This document shows positions 26,590 to 33,682 of a stretch of DNA of 64,000 nt, piece after piece (the stretch's first letter is position 1; each line of letters begins with the position of its first letter). A program made the translations under genes and the position numbers. The stretch covers positions 1 through 64,000 of the forward strand of contig JAECUM010001703.1 of assembly GCA_016617855.1 (NCBI GenBank), read 5' to 3'. This DNA is from Megalonaias nervosa (lineage: Eukaryota > Mollusca > Bivalvia > Unionida > Unionidae). The notes below the pieces were generated by a model. That model did not search any database. It had not been told where the DNA came from and saw only the letters and a program-made list of their open reading frames with translations.

Positions 26590-28914
26590 CGATTTTATTG
26601 CCTTTCTCCTTTTTTGTTATAAAATGTCAGTTATAATTATTTTTATTACAGTCTGAGTGCAGAAAAAAATGTTGGTATTTATTGGGAGGCTTCTCTTTTT
26701 AATGTGTTATATGCTTGTCTCGCTAGTTCATGCTTCTTTCTCACATTATGGTCCCAGTATGATTTCCACGGTAAATATAAAAGTTTATGCGATTAAACCA
26801 ACATCAAATTAAATGAAAACTAAAGCAGCAATATATAAGCAACATTATTTTTATGGGGTGAGTTGACTAGAATTGGAAGAGAGTTGACTCCGAACTGGGG
26901 GTGAGTTGGCACAAACGTATTATTTTTATGGGGCGAGTTGACTGCAAGTGGGGGCAAGTTTACTCCAAAGAGGAGGCAAGTTGGTGGGTGGTGAGTCTGC
27001 AATGGGGTTGAGTTGACTAGAAACTGTTCCAAACGTATGCTGTCTGAAATAGGCAAAAAAAGACTGATCCGCACGTGATTTTCTTCCTTGTTTGCTTGCT
27101 TCAAACGGAGTTATGTCTATTAGTATATGATGAAAGTTACTGCAACCATCAGTTAATGTTGGTAAAATACCAACCCGTTCTCTGACTGTATTTTGTGCAA
27201 AATACTTCTTCATTCTAGTCATTGGATTTCTGTTAAATCTTTCAACTACAAATACATTTTTGTCTCTTTAAAGTGAAAAATAGAAAGTATTACTTTCCCA
27301 GAGAATCCCTAATTTTCCTGATTTAAAACATTTCCTTCATCAAATTGTATCTTTCTGGATTTTCGCTTTGTGAATGTTTATCATGAATGTCATACCCCAC
27401 TTTCGTTTTCATTTCTTCAGTCCAAGTATAGTTAGAAAATATGTGTCACTGTCAAAATTGTAGTTGTATATATTGTTATCTTTTACATCTGCTTGCATGT
27501 CACCAATGTCTGCATGCCATTTGTCATCCACGTGACTTATTTACACTTTTTTTAGGGAACTCTTTTTGCACTTGTTTATGTAATATGTTAGTAGATTATT
27601 ACTTATTATTTAAATCTACTGTTGTTTACTTTCCGTTTTTCCCATTTCCCCCCCCCCCCATAATAGGCTAATATTTGTGTAAGCAACCGGAGTGTCTGGA
27701 TCTAGTAAAGATGTATTAAATATTGTTCTTTGTTAGTTAATAAAAAGAAAAACTATATTTAAAAAAATCCAGACACTAATTTTGTGTTCGATAAATGGTA
27801 CATAGGTGTTATCAAGAAGCCAACATGACGGTAGTCTAAAACTGAACTTTTATCTACATCACCTGCAAAAATGTTTCAGTTCTATTAATGATTTCAGATT
27901 TGTCAAATTCTGCCGTTAATATGGTAGACTTACACCAGCAAGTAGATCTCTGCTTTTTTTCTGACATTACTACGACCAGCAATGTCAGAAAAAAAAAAGA
28001 AAAGAGGAGATCTAATTGTTGGTTTAATGGTAGACTCAGCTACATCAGATCACTATTACTGAGTCACAATGTGTTCTTTAAAATCTAACTATATACTCCA
28101 ATAACGTATATTTATGCAATTGTCGTGGGGTTGTAAACTGACCTTGAAAAAGTTGCGATATCGTCAAGACGTGCTGTACATTTTTTTTAATCATCTCTGA
28201 CATGTTCTTTGGAACTAATAAACCTGTACCCTACGTTTGTCAAAATAAAGTGCATCCAAACAACCCAAACAGAGCGTAACCTTTACTGGTATAACGGTAC
28301 CAACTGTACAACCCCAGGTGGGTGGAGCTTAAGGTGTAGGAACATTGCATTCAGAAATAAACCACAAAACTAGCTGTGATTGGTGCATTATGTAAGAGTT
28401 GTACTTTCTGTAAGGCTTAATAAAAGTTGAGCCTCTTGGCAACATGTGAGATTATGTTAATTCATAACTATATCACATTTTGTATTTTTTATGATTTTTT
28501 TAAAATGTGGTACACATGACTGAAAATGTGTCTGGTGTAACTAGATAACTCTTACCCCTGTCTAGTTCCAGCAGAGTTATCTCTCTTAAATGCAATGGAG
28601 TACCTGGTTCTGTCCTTGTCAAATTGACAATCTAACATTGTTCTCTGTGACAGTGGGTGACATGCATGCTGAGGTAGGATAGAAAGTATATTTATTTCGC
28701 AAAACATTAGCATTGAGGTCTTTGGAAAAAACAATTGGTACCGTGATACCTACTCGATTGTCCCGCTTTTCTGTACAAGCCAACTGAACATACCAAGATC
28801 AGTCACCCACTTCCATTTAATAGATAAGATCCCCGTAAATTTACGCCTTTGCACGAAATTGCTGAGGGATCATATTACATATTCGAAAACCAGCATAAAT
28901 ACCTTGCTAGCCAT
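6008..28914 (-). CDS. GSTZ1: Glutathione S-transferase zeta / maleylacetoacetate isomerase, 8 exons
   Basis: Spliced CDS on the minus strand: 28914-28903, 19115-19064, 17282-17221, 15819-15739, 11556-11479, 10964-10832, 10314-10212, 6149-6008, giving 220 residues (human GSTZ1 has 216). The family isomerises maleylacetoacetate to fumarylacetoacetate using glutathione in tyrosine/phenylalanine breakdown, and dechlorinates alpha-halo acids. Seen: the zeta signature [11 protein letters not shown] (residues 13-23; Ser-Ser-Cys active site), NPLSQVPAL around 51-59 with the cis-proline, VQS at 67-69 for the glutathione gamma-glutamyl group, QPVQNLSVL in the C-terminal helical domain, and [17 protein letters not shown] near 151-167. 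All junction phases agree. Oddities: NG replaces the usual DG before the QS motif, and GFLDD replaces EYLEE after it. The neighbour PhnW gene starts 4.6 kb away, divergently. Family assignment is very secure; only the 12-base first exon is less certain. Confidence 0.93.
6150..7380. other. GSTZ1 last intron, part without repeats
   Basis: AT-rich intron DNA between exon 8 and the 24-bp array. No other exon or repeat recognised. Confidence 0.5.
7381..10179 (+). repeat. 24-bp satellite array with higher-order repeats, in GSTZ1 intron 7
   Basis: About 115 copies of GTTCTATGTTTATTTGGATA+TACA. The 24-bp period leaves several frames open on both strands, producing spurious octapeptide repeats such as YSSMFIWI; these are not genes. 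A distinctive variant block (TTTGCTTATATAGTTC, then ATATAAAGTTAAATG) recurs at about 7668, 8148, 8749 and 9575, and other variants recur in the same order between them. So larger blocks of roughly 480, 601 and 826 bp were copied. Confidence 0.97.
10212..10314 (-). CDS. GSTZ1: GSTZ1 exon 7, followed by a GC donor
   Basis: Encodes [20 protein letters not shown] and the ADICLVPQ block, ending NAH plus two bases. The donor is AG|GCAAGT, the standard context for the rare GC-AG class. The 24-bp satellite begins about 30 bases into this intron. Confidence 0.95.
10776..10830 (+). repeat. (TAA)n microsatellite
   Basis: Nearly pure ATA/TAA run abutting the donor of GSTZ1 exon 6. Confidence 0.95.
10832..10964 (-). 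CDS. GSTZ1: GSTZ1 exon 6
   Basis: 44 codons plus one base, acceptor TTTTTTTACATCTAG, donor GTATTATT running straight into a TAA/ATT microsatellite. It encodes [14 protein letters not shown], typical of the zeta-class helical domain, and ends WIDKGFT. Confidence 0.95.
11110..11190 (+). repeat. (TATG)n microsatellite
   Basis: Pure TATG repeats to 11150, then imperfect copies. Confidence 0.95.
11479..11556 (-). CDS. GSTZ1: GSTZ1 exon 5
   Basis: 26 codons, phase 0 at both ends, acceptor ATACTTTTCCAG, donor GTACTT. It encodes [20 protein letters not shown] and six further residues. This is the linker between the thioredoxin-like and helical domains (family pattern LAIIEYLEETRP..LLP.DP). The E-to-G and E-to-D changes are unusual. 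A 182-bp inverted-repeat element lies about 100 bp upstream in the intron. Confidence 0.9.
11654..11835. mobile_element. 182-bp inverted-repeat element (MITE-like)
   Basis: Ends are exact inverted copies, TTGCTTATAAGTC and GACTTATAAGCAA. The pairing continues imperfectly for about 80 bases per arm, including a GCATAATGCACC-like core on both sides. No clear target duplication, no ORF. Lies in the GSTZ1 intron about 100 bp from exon 5. Confidence 0.7.
11836..13077. other. GSTZ1 intron 4, unassigned part
   Basis: AT-rich; no exon, RNA gene or repeat recognised. Confidence 0.45.
13078..13283 (+). mobile_element. tRNA-derived SINE copy, internally deleted
   Basis: Starts with the A-box segment GGTGGTCTAGTGGTTAGAGT, then jumps to the SINE body (GGCCTGGTGTCAGGATAATG...). 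It ends GCTATGTCAAAAATCCAAATC. Compared with the full copy at 51096, about 110 bases including the B box are missing. Confidence 0.85.
14342..14659 (-). mobile_element. tRNA-derived SINE, full-length copy
   Basis: Minus-strand copy. A-box GTGGCCTAGTGGTTACAGTG and B-box GGTTCGAACC are readable near the right end; the tail (AAAATTCCAAATCACCC) is at the left. Same family as 13078, 43460 and 51096. Confidence 0.88.
14660..15738. other. GSTZ1 intron 4, unassigned part
   Basis: No exon or known repeat recognised. A short duplication (GATTGCTTGATATTTGACTG) occurs near 15630-15720. Confidence 0.4.
15739..15819 (-). CDS. GSTZ1: GSTZ1 exon 4
   Basis: 27 codons, phase 0 at both ends, after a CTCTTTTTCAG acceptor and before a GTAAAC donor. 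It contains NPLSQVPAL (cis-Pro loop) and ends VVQS, the glutathione-contacting Gln-Ser. The exon ends exactly where the family has Q-S before the AII helix. Confidence 0.92.
16240..16890 (+). repeat. 42-bp minisatellite in GSTZ1 intron 3
   Basis: About 15 diverged copies of a unit with TTTCCAAGCACTCTGCAGGC, CTTACATG and TTTCTTATGTACTA. The period is 14 codons, so the long open frames across it are artefacts. A 41-bp direct duplication lies just before it (16175-16240). Confidence 0.92.
17112..17163 (+). repeat. (CA)n microsatellite
   Basis: About 25 CA units, 58 bases from GSTZ1 exon 3. Confidence 0.97.
17221..17282 (-). CDS. GSTZ1: GSTZ1 exon 3
   Basis: Completes the split Ala codon and encodes [20 protein letters not shown]. 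Acceptor TCTCTAG, donor GTGAGT, phase 0 end. A long CA microsatellite lies about 60 bases into the following intron. Confidence 0.95.
17782..18231. mobile_element. Possible solo LTR
   Basis: Begins TGTTACGACTATGGCCTTAG and ends AATCCGTAACA, the inverted TG...CA ends expected of an LTR, over 450 bp. The first part resembles the sequence starting at 30887. No 5-bp target duplication was seen (GATAT versus TTTTC), and no internal retrotransposon genes lie beside it. Confidence 0.45.
18771..18834 (+). repeat. (AT)n microsatellite
   Basis: Pure AT run of about 32 units. Confidence 0.98.
19064..19115 (-). CDS. GSTZ1: GSTZ1 exon 2 (active-site exon)
   Basis: Encodes [17 protein letters not shown] plus one base of the next codon. 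The acceptor is TCTATCCCAG and the donor GTAAGT. It holds the catalytic Ser-Ser-Cys motif of the thioredoxin-like domain. Confidence 0.95.
20076..20240. mobile_element. 165-bp hAT-type MITE with 8-bp target duplication
   Basis: Starts CAGGGCCGTAGAGAG and ends GTCAGCCCTG, short terminal inverted repeats typical of hAT elements. It is flanked by the perfect 8-bp direct repeat GTTTGATT (20068-20075 and 20241-20248). No coding capacity. Lies in GSTZ1 intron 1. Confidence 0.82.
21170..21378 (+). repeat. 37-bp tandem repeat
   Basis: About five copies of GAATGACAATATCAACTGTC followed by ACTGTCTGTAGAAAATG; the first copies are nearly identical, the last two degraded. Confidence 0.93.
22015..22061 (+). 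repeat. (AT)n microsatellite
   Basis: Pure AT run in GSTZ1 intron 1. Confidence 0.97.
22252..22264 (+). repeat. Poly-G run
   Basis: Thirteen consecutive G. Confidence 0.9.
22470..22501 (+). repeat. (TC)n microsatellite
   Basis: Pure CT run. Confidence 0.97.
23360..23610 (+). repeat. CACCCCC/CGCCCCC-rich interspersed minisatellite, plus orientation
   Basis: Irregular copies of a short unit such as CAACTCGCCCCCACTTTATG, spaced 20-35 bases and interrupted by unique sequence. A minus-orientation relative lies at 26855-27020. Confidence 0.7.
24350..25552 (+). mobile_element. Non-LTR retrotransposon (jockey/CR1-like), broken RT to C-terminal end
   Basis: In shifting frames: [20 protein letters not shown] (RT block), FMYADNIAL (the catalytic YADD motif has Asn for the second Asp), [16 protein letters not shown] (thumb), [20 protein letters not shown], and a C-terminal [19 protein letters not shown] block. 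At least two frame changes and a changed catalytic site make it inactive. It lies in GSTZ1 intron 1 in antisense. The 5' part is missing. Confidence 0.9.
25556..26535. other. GSTZ1 intron 1, unassigned part
   Basis: Includes an 80-codon open frame at 25568-25810 that I could not match to any family; probably chance. Otherwise AT-rich intron sequence. Confidence 0.4.
26536..26586 (+). repeat. (TA)n microsatellite
   Basis: Pure AT run of about 25 units. Confidence 0.97.
26855..27020 (-). repeat. GGGGGTGAGTTG minisatellite, minus orientation
   Basis: Copies of GGGGCGAGTTGACT / GGGGGTGAGTTGGC with a repeated TTATTTTTATGGGG spacer. Reverse-complement relative of 23360-23610. Confidence 0.75.
27931..28025. 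mobile_element. ~95-bp hairpin element, copy 1
   Basis: Left arm CCAGCAAGTAGATCTCTGC + poly-T + CTGACATT pairs with AATGTCAG + poly-A + GAGGAGATCTAATTGTTGG. It is flanked by the 10-bp direct repeat ATGGTAGACT (27921-27930, 28026-28035), suggesting insertion. Same family as 33807-33884. Confidence 0.7.
28903..28914 (-). CDS. GSTZ1: GSTZ1 exon 1 (MASK)
   Basis: Twelve coding bases, ATG GCT AGC AAG, followed by a GTATTT donor. The start context is good (A at -3, G at +4). The phase-0 end matches the next exon, which starts PILYSF. Mammalian GSTZ1 also has a tiny first coding segment ending in lysine before the PILYS block. The match is short, so an alternative first exon is possible. Confidence 0.6.
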
Positions 28915-29172
28915 TGTCGTGTTCTCGTTTTTAAAGTTGTCAGTGTATCATGCACGTTTGTTTTGGTCTAGACCAGCTCCGACTATGAACAACACCGATG
29001 AAATTTCAAGGTGGCCTTGTATATTTATAGTGCACACGTGATTACCAAAGTTGGCGTATTAAGAGTGATATTGCTCGTTTGTTCCTGAGTGTTGGAGTCA
29101 ATGTGTTCGTGCGTGCGTATTGGTCACGCAGTTCCTTCTGTATCATTTCAATACAAAATTCAAACCTTTGAC

Positions 29173-29474
29173 TATGGGCAGCCGTCACCGCCAAAGTTAC
29201 ATTAATCAAATGATGTAGTGTGAAATCAAATGATTTAACCTAGCAAATGAAACGATATATCCAGATTCCAAATGATGTGGTGTATATGAAATGATTTAAC
29301 GAACAAAACCGAATGATGAATTTAAATTCCAAATGACGTGGTATTATTAAATCATTTCATATGACAGCACATCATTTGGAATCTGGATATATCGTTTCAT
29401 TTGCTAGGTTAAATCATTTGATTTCACACTACATCATTTGATTAATGTAATTTTGGCGGTGACGGCTGCCCATA
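29173..29474. mobile_element. 302-bp palindromic element with 6-bp target duplication
   Basis: Arms of about 128 bp are near-perfect inverted copies, starting TATGGGCAGCCGTCACCGCC and ending with its reverse complement. The direct repeat TTTGAC flanks both sides (29167-29172, 29475-29480). No ORF. Lies about 260 bp upstream of the GSTZ1 start codon, in the shared promoter region. Confidence 0.85.
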
Positions 29475-29862
29475 TTTGACTACTATGATTTAGAATTAGT
29501 CCACAAGATAGGATCGAACAATTTAATTTTGGTTGAGAAGTGGATGAGGTGGGGCAGATTTTCTTTCCAACAAGGATATTTATTTCTTTTCTTTAGCTTG
29601 AAATAAAGTTAAAGTGAGGGGGCAAATATAATAGATAGAATTAGTTCTTTTTCAGTATAAATCATACCGAAATTATTTTTTTCAAGCTATGTAAGGAACG
29701 GAATTTGATTTTAGTAAACTCTCAGCCTTCTCCCCGCCGAAAGGTAATTGTTCGGTCTTGAATTAAACCATTTTAAATGCGCGGTTGTCTTAAGATATAT
29801 TCAGTTCGAAATAGCGCTCTAACTGGTTAGGGAGCTCTCCAAATAAATTATAGAGCTCTACA

Positions 29863-29864
<2 letters not shown>

Positions 29865-29898
<34 letters not shown>

Positions 29899-29928
29899 TG
29901 AACACACACACACACATACACACACACG
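29865..29928 (+). repeat. (TG)n then (CA)n compound microsatellite
   Basis: A TG run followed immediately by a CA run, so the sequence can fold on itself. Confidence 0.96.
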
Positions 29929-30664
29929 CTAAGATGGAACTGCGTGACTTGAGAGGGAGTGTGTGTTATGGTGGGTGATGGTTGCAACATTTCCAATGGC
30001 CATTTGTTTACACCCTCTCCCCAGTTGTAACTCTAAACCATATATCCTGATCCTATCGACCACTTGCCTACTTGTTTACGCTTCGTCCTCACCCCAAAAC
30101 AAACACACACACACAAATAATCTCTCTGGATCTGCCACATGCATTAGAGTCTGATGATTATTGTCGGCCTCATCCGTCCAGCAGAGAATTATGACAAAGT
30201 CTCGGGTGATATCGGTTAAAATTACCCTCACTTCATGTAGGCATAATGTGTGGTGTCTTGACTAAGAGGACAGTTACGTGGCGTAAATATGTTTATTTTA
30301 AACGTTTTCGAAAATAATTACAGACTCTTTCTAAGAAGCGAAATAGTTGTAATGTGTGTTTTCACCCGGTACTTGCAAGGTCGGAATAAAGACGGAGCAA
30401 ATGGAGCAGAGAAATGGTGGGTTTTGTTTTTGTTTTATAAAAAAAAAAAATATTTTTGTGTTGGGGGATGCCGCTTTTTAAACTTTCTTCAGGGTCTCGT
30501 ACCGAATAGACTCAGATCACGATTATTTTACCTATATGATCTCTACATTTGTTTCTTAGTACTGAACTTTCCACCGTGTTCGGGTCCTGATAAATCATAA
30601 TGTTAATTTAAAATGCGTTCAAAGATGGACTCATGGTGATGTTCTTGTCAAAGGTTATCCGACA

Positions 30665-30685
30665 TTTTTTTTTTTTTTTTTTTTT
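30665..30685 (+). repeat. Poly-T run
   Basis: About 21 T. Confidence 0.9.
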
Positions 30686-30886
30686 GAGAGGATCGACTGT
30701 GATCAAAGCACCGTATAATGGATCGCAGATTTCACTTTCGGATCAGCATCAGTGCCTCATTACTCACTGTGTACTGTCGCCGAAATACACACAGAAAACC
30801 ACAATATAATTCTCAAATTTTAAAGAATAAACGATTACCTTTATATCGATACTAAGAATGCTTCAATCAAACTCTTGTGTCACCAA

Positions 30887-31260
30887 TGTTACGACCCTAT
30901 GGTCTTAAACTGAGTAACAGAAAGAAGCAAAACCAAAATGTTTTGTAACATTCAACAAACAATTGATTTCCATATAATACAACGTGAAAATTTAAAAGGA
31001 ATACACAATATTGTGAATTAAATCTCAGATAATCAGAAATGTACTATCAGAAGTCCAAAAGTTTATAGTTTTCCGAATGAAATCCAATCTTGTGTTACTA
31101 ATTTATTGTCTTAAAATAATTAACAGGAAAGAGCAAAACCATTAAGTTTTGTATAGTTGAAAATATTAATTTATTTCCCTAAAATAAAAAGTGAAAGAAT
31201 TAAAACTAACAGTATGGTGAATTAAATCCTAAAATCCTAAATGTTCTATCAATTTCAATA
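30887..31260. repeat. Duplicated TGTTACG repeat
   Basis: Starts TGTTACGACCCTATGGTCTT like the LTR-like piece at 17782. About 200 bp on (31095), a diverged second copy begins (TGTTACTAATTTATTGTCTT...), sharing AGCAAAACCA, GATTTCC/TTATTTCC and GTGAATTAAATC blocks in order. The right end is unclear; AT-rich sequence with short internal repeats (CAGTAATTCC) follows to about 32200. Confidence 0.55.
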
Positions 31261-33531
31261 GCTAAGAGTAATCCGAAATAGTTCCGAAGGTATTCCGAAT
31301 TATAGTCAGTAATGTCTGATGTGTTAACAGTACAGAAGAAATCACTTTAATATAATACCAAAGGCCTTTAAAGGAATACGCAGTAATTCCAATACATATA
31401 TAAATCCAAATGTCTTTGAGTATTTCACAGTAATTCCGTACATATATATCCAAATAAATGAACGTTAGAGCATTAAAATTCCAACGAATGCTTATTAAAT
31501 AAATGAATCCCTCTCAGTATAGATCTTCCAAAGTTGATAGTACTTCTAGGAATGACTAATTCTAAGTATTAATTCTCTTATATAGGATGGTAATACGAAA
31601 CAGCGAGAATGCAGTTCGAGACTTTCAATGAATCATCTGGTTATTTCAAAATCACTCTTACAAGTAAACGGATCAGCTGTTATTTAACACCGACCAATCA
31701 GGAACAAGGTCAGCTTGGTCTTTAACCAGAATTCGTGTCTTTGTCGGATCGCATGTTGTTTACTTGTACTTATAGTGCGAATTAACCTTGGAACTTATGA
31801 AATAATGGAACTACACATTTGATAATTGACTCATCTTGCAGTACAAACTTTGATTATAGGATATTTGCATTAAAAATGTAATTAACTAAATAATCCTCAC
31901 ATAAACTATTATTATGAAAATAATACACATAATACGGATATACATAACATTTAAATGTGCTGATGTACCAATAATTTTGAATGAGCTGATGTGCCAACAG
32001 TCTTGATGTATACAGTGATATAATCCAGAATGTCTTTGAATGAATTCACAATAATCCCAGTTTAGTGATTTCTTCCAAAATGTCAATGAGCACTTCATAA
32101 TTCCAATGAAAAATTTTAAATAAATGATTGCTCTCAAATTATATATGAACACAAAAGTAAATAAATCAAGAGCCTGAATTTAAAGGAGGAATTAAATAAT
32201 TCTGTCTATCAGAACCTTATATAAAATCTCAGACACAATAAAATGACCAGGATGTGGGTCATAAGTTCTCTTCAAGTAAAATCTAGATTTCTATTAAAAA
32301 TATCGACTTGAAATGAAACATCAGTAGATAAACTATTTATAACTTACAAACAAAACAAAAACCAGGTACGCACCAAAACTCTATTCTCAATCATGGACAA
32401 AAGAGAAGCACACAAAATAAATTAAATATACTTAACATCTTCAAAATGAAAGTTGAAAAGATACTCTAAAAATAAAATGGGACTACATTCGTGGGGTACT
32501 GAACCGAAAGTAATAACTGTGACCTGATTTCACCTCTTTCTTGCAGTGGGAACATCAGCTTTTTCCGTCAAGTAGACAAAGAAACTTCGGAGGCAATTGG
32601 TATCCACTGAGAACTATAAGAAACAATAAGGCTGTGGAAGTAGACAGAGTCACAACTGGAATATTGTCGACCTTTGCTGTCGTAAAATATGTGGTGCACT
32701 CCGCTAGTAGTCCGATAAAACAACCCCCAAGATCTGTGTTGAAACTGATGGACGATATGTCGGTCTGATGTCACCTGCTCATTAAAATATGAAATTTTGT
32801 TGCATGCAAATCTTTCAGGAACAAACCTGTGTACACTTTGGGCACTTACGGGTATTTTGTAACAGCCATATCTAGCGCGAAATTCAAAATGGCCATAAAA
32901 CAGAGGGTTGTGCTATTCCATGTGGATTTACAACTCACCAAATATAGGATTTGCTCTGGAAATATAATGCACACGTTACCAAAAGAACCTTTCAGCCGAC
33001 GGTAGCTCCACATCTACAAGAAATACCGGTAAGTGTATAAAACGTACACCAACGTGTGCAGCCAAGACTGGCTGCAGATTTGTGCAGGTTTTAATGAATA
33101 GGCGATATTAGCCCTTAAACTTCCAATCATTATCACGGGTGAGGGGTTGCTTTATCGGCCTACTCCGCTAGAGGCGAATAATTAAACAGATCAAATTGAA
33201 ATGTATTCCTACAACTACTCACAAAGTTTTTTCATCTGACGGAAATGGCTGAGCGATGTTCCGATCGTTCCTACCACCATATCTGGTATTGGGGACAAAT
33301 ACAAATCTGGTTTGCACTCGTTGTAATATTTCATCTTCGGATAAAATCTCTAAGAGAAATTTGGGCTCATACACCGAACACGGTCACTGACATGTACACA
33401 AGCATGTGGCATACACGATTATAAAAACGGTCGATAAGATTATGAACGGTACATATAATCTAAGCAGTTGCTTGTTTTGGTTTTGAAATTTTAACTGAAC
33501 CATATTTTCCGCAAGAATATATTGTTCAGAA
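31261..33531. other. Upstream region of phnW
   Basis: AT-rich to about 32500, then richer in CpG. A 75-codon open frame at 32541-32768 matches nothing I know. No other features recognised. Confidence 0.4.
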
Positions 33532-33682
33532 ATGTCGCGAAATACCATTTACAAACCAATGACGCTGTTCAGGAAGGTACTGAAAACGTCAAGTGCACAA
33601 TACAACCGCTGTTTTGACCCAATTGTTTTTAGGTCACTGTTGTTCAATAGTCGTTTCTTCAGCCTGTCAACCGGTTGGTCAA
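33532..33682 (+). CDS. phnW: phnW exon 1: mitochondrial targeting presequence
   Basis: 50 codons plus one base, donor GTATGT. The first ATG after an in-frame TGA has G at -3; a second in-frame ATG follows at 33559. The peptide is rich in Arg, Lys, Ser and Phe, with one acidic residue, as in matrix-targeting sequences. It ends [10 protein letters not shown], which fits the R-10 processing pattern (R-x-F-x-x-S-x4). The phase-1 end matches exon 2. This exon was assigned from frame, splice phase and character, not from homology, so confidence is lower. Confidence 0.75.

Larger units (their letters stand above)
28915..33531. promoter_or_regulatory. Divergent intergenic region between GSTZ1 and phnW
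   Basis: Both start codons face outward from this 4.6-kb stretch. CpG dinucleotides are visibly more frequent next to the GSTZ1 start (28700-29150) and in 32680-33680 next to phnW than in the surrounding AT-rich DNA, as at invertebrate promoters. A CCAAT box in minus orientation lies near 29120, and CCG|GTAAGT near 33029 could end a 5' UTR exon. The centre holds mobile DNA: a 302-bp palindrome, a TG/CA microsatellite and a TGTTACG repeat. No TATA box was chosen. Confidence 0.4.

Noticed and set aside
32541..32774. Overlapping open frames on both strands upstream of phnW
   Set aside because: No recognisable protein; may be 5' UTR or promoter sequence.
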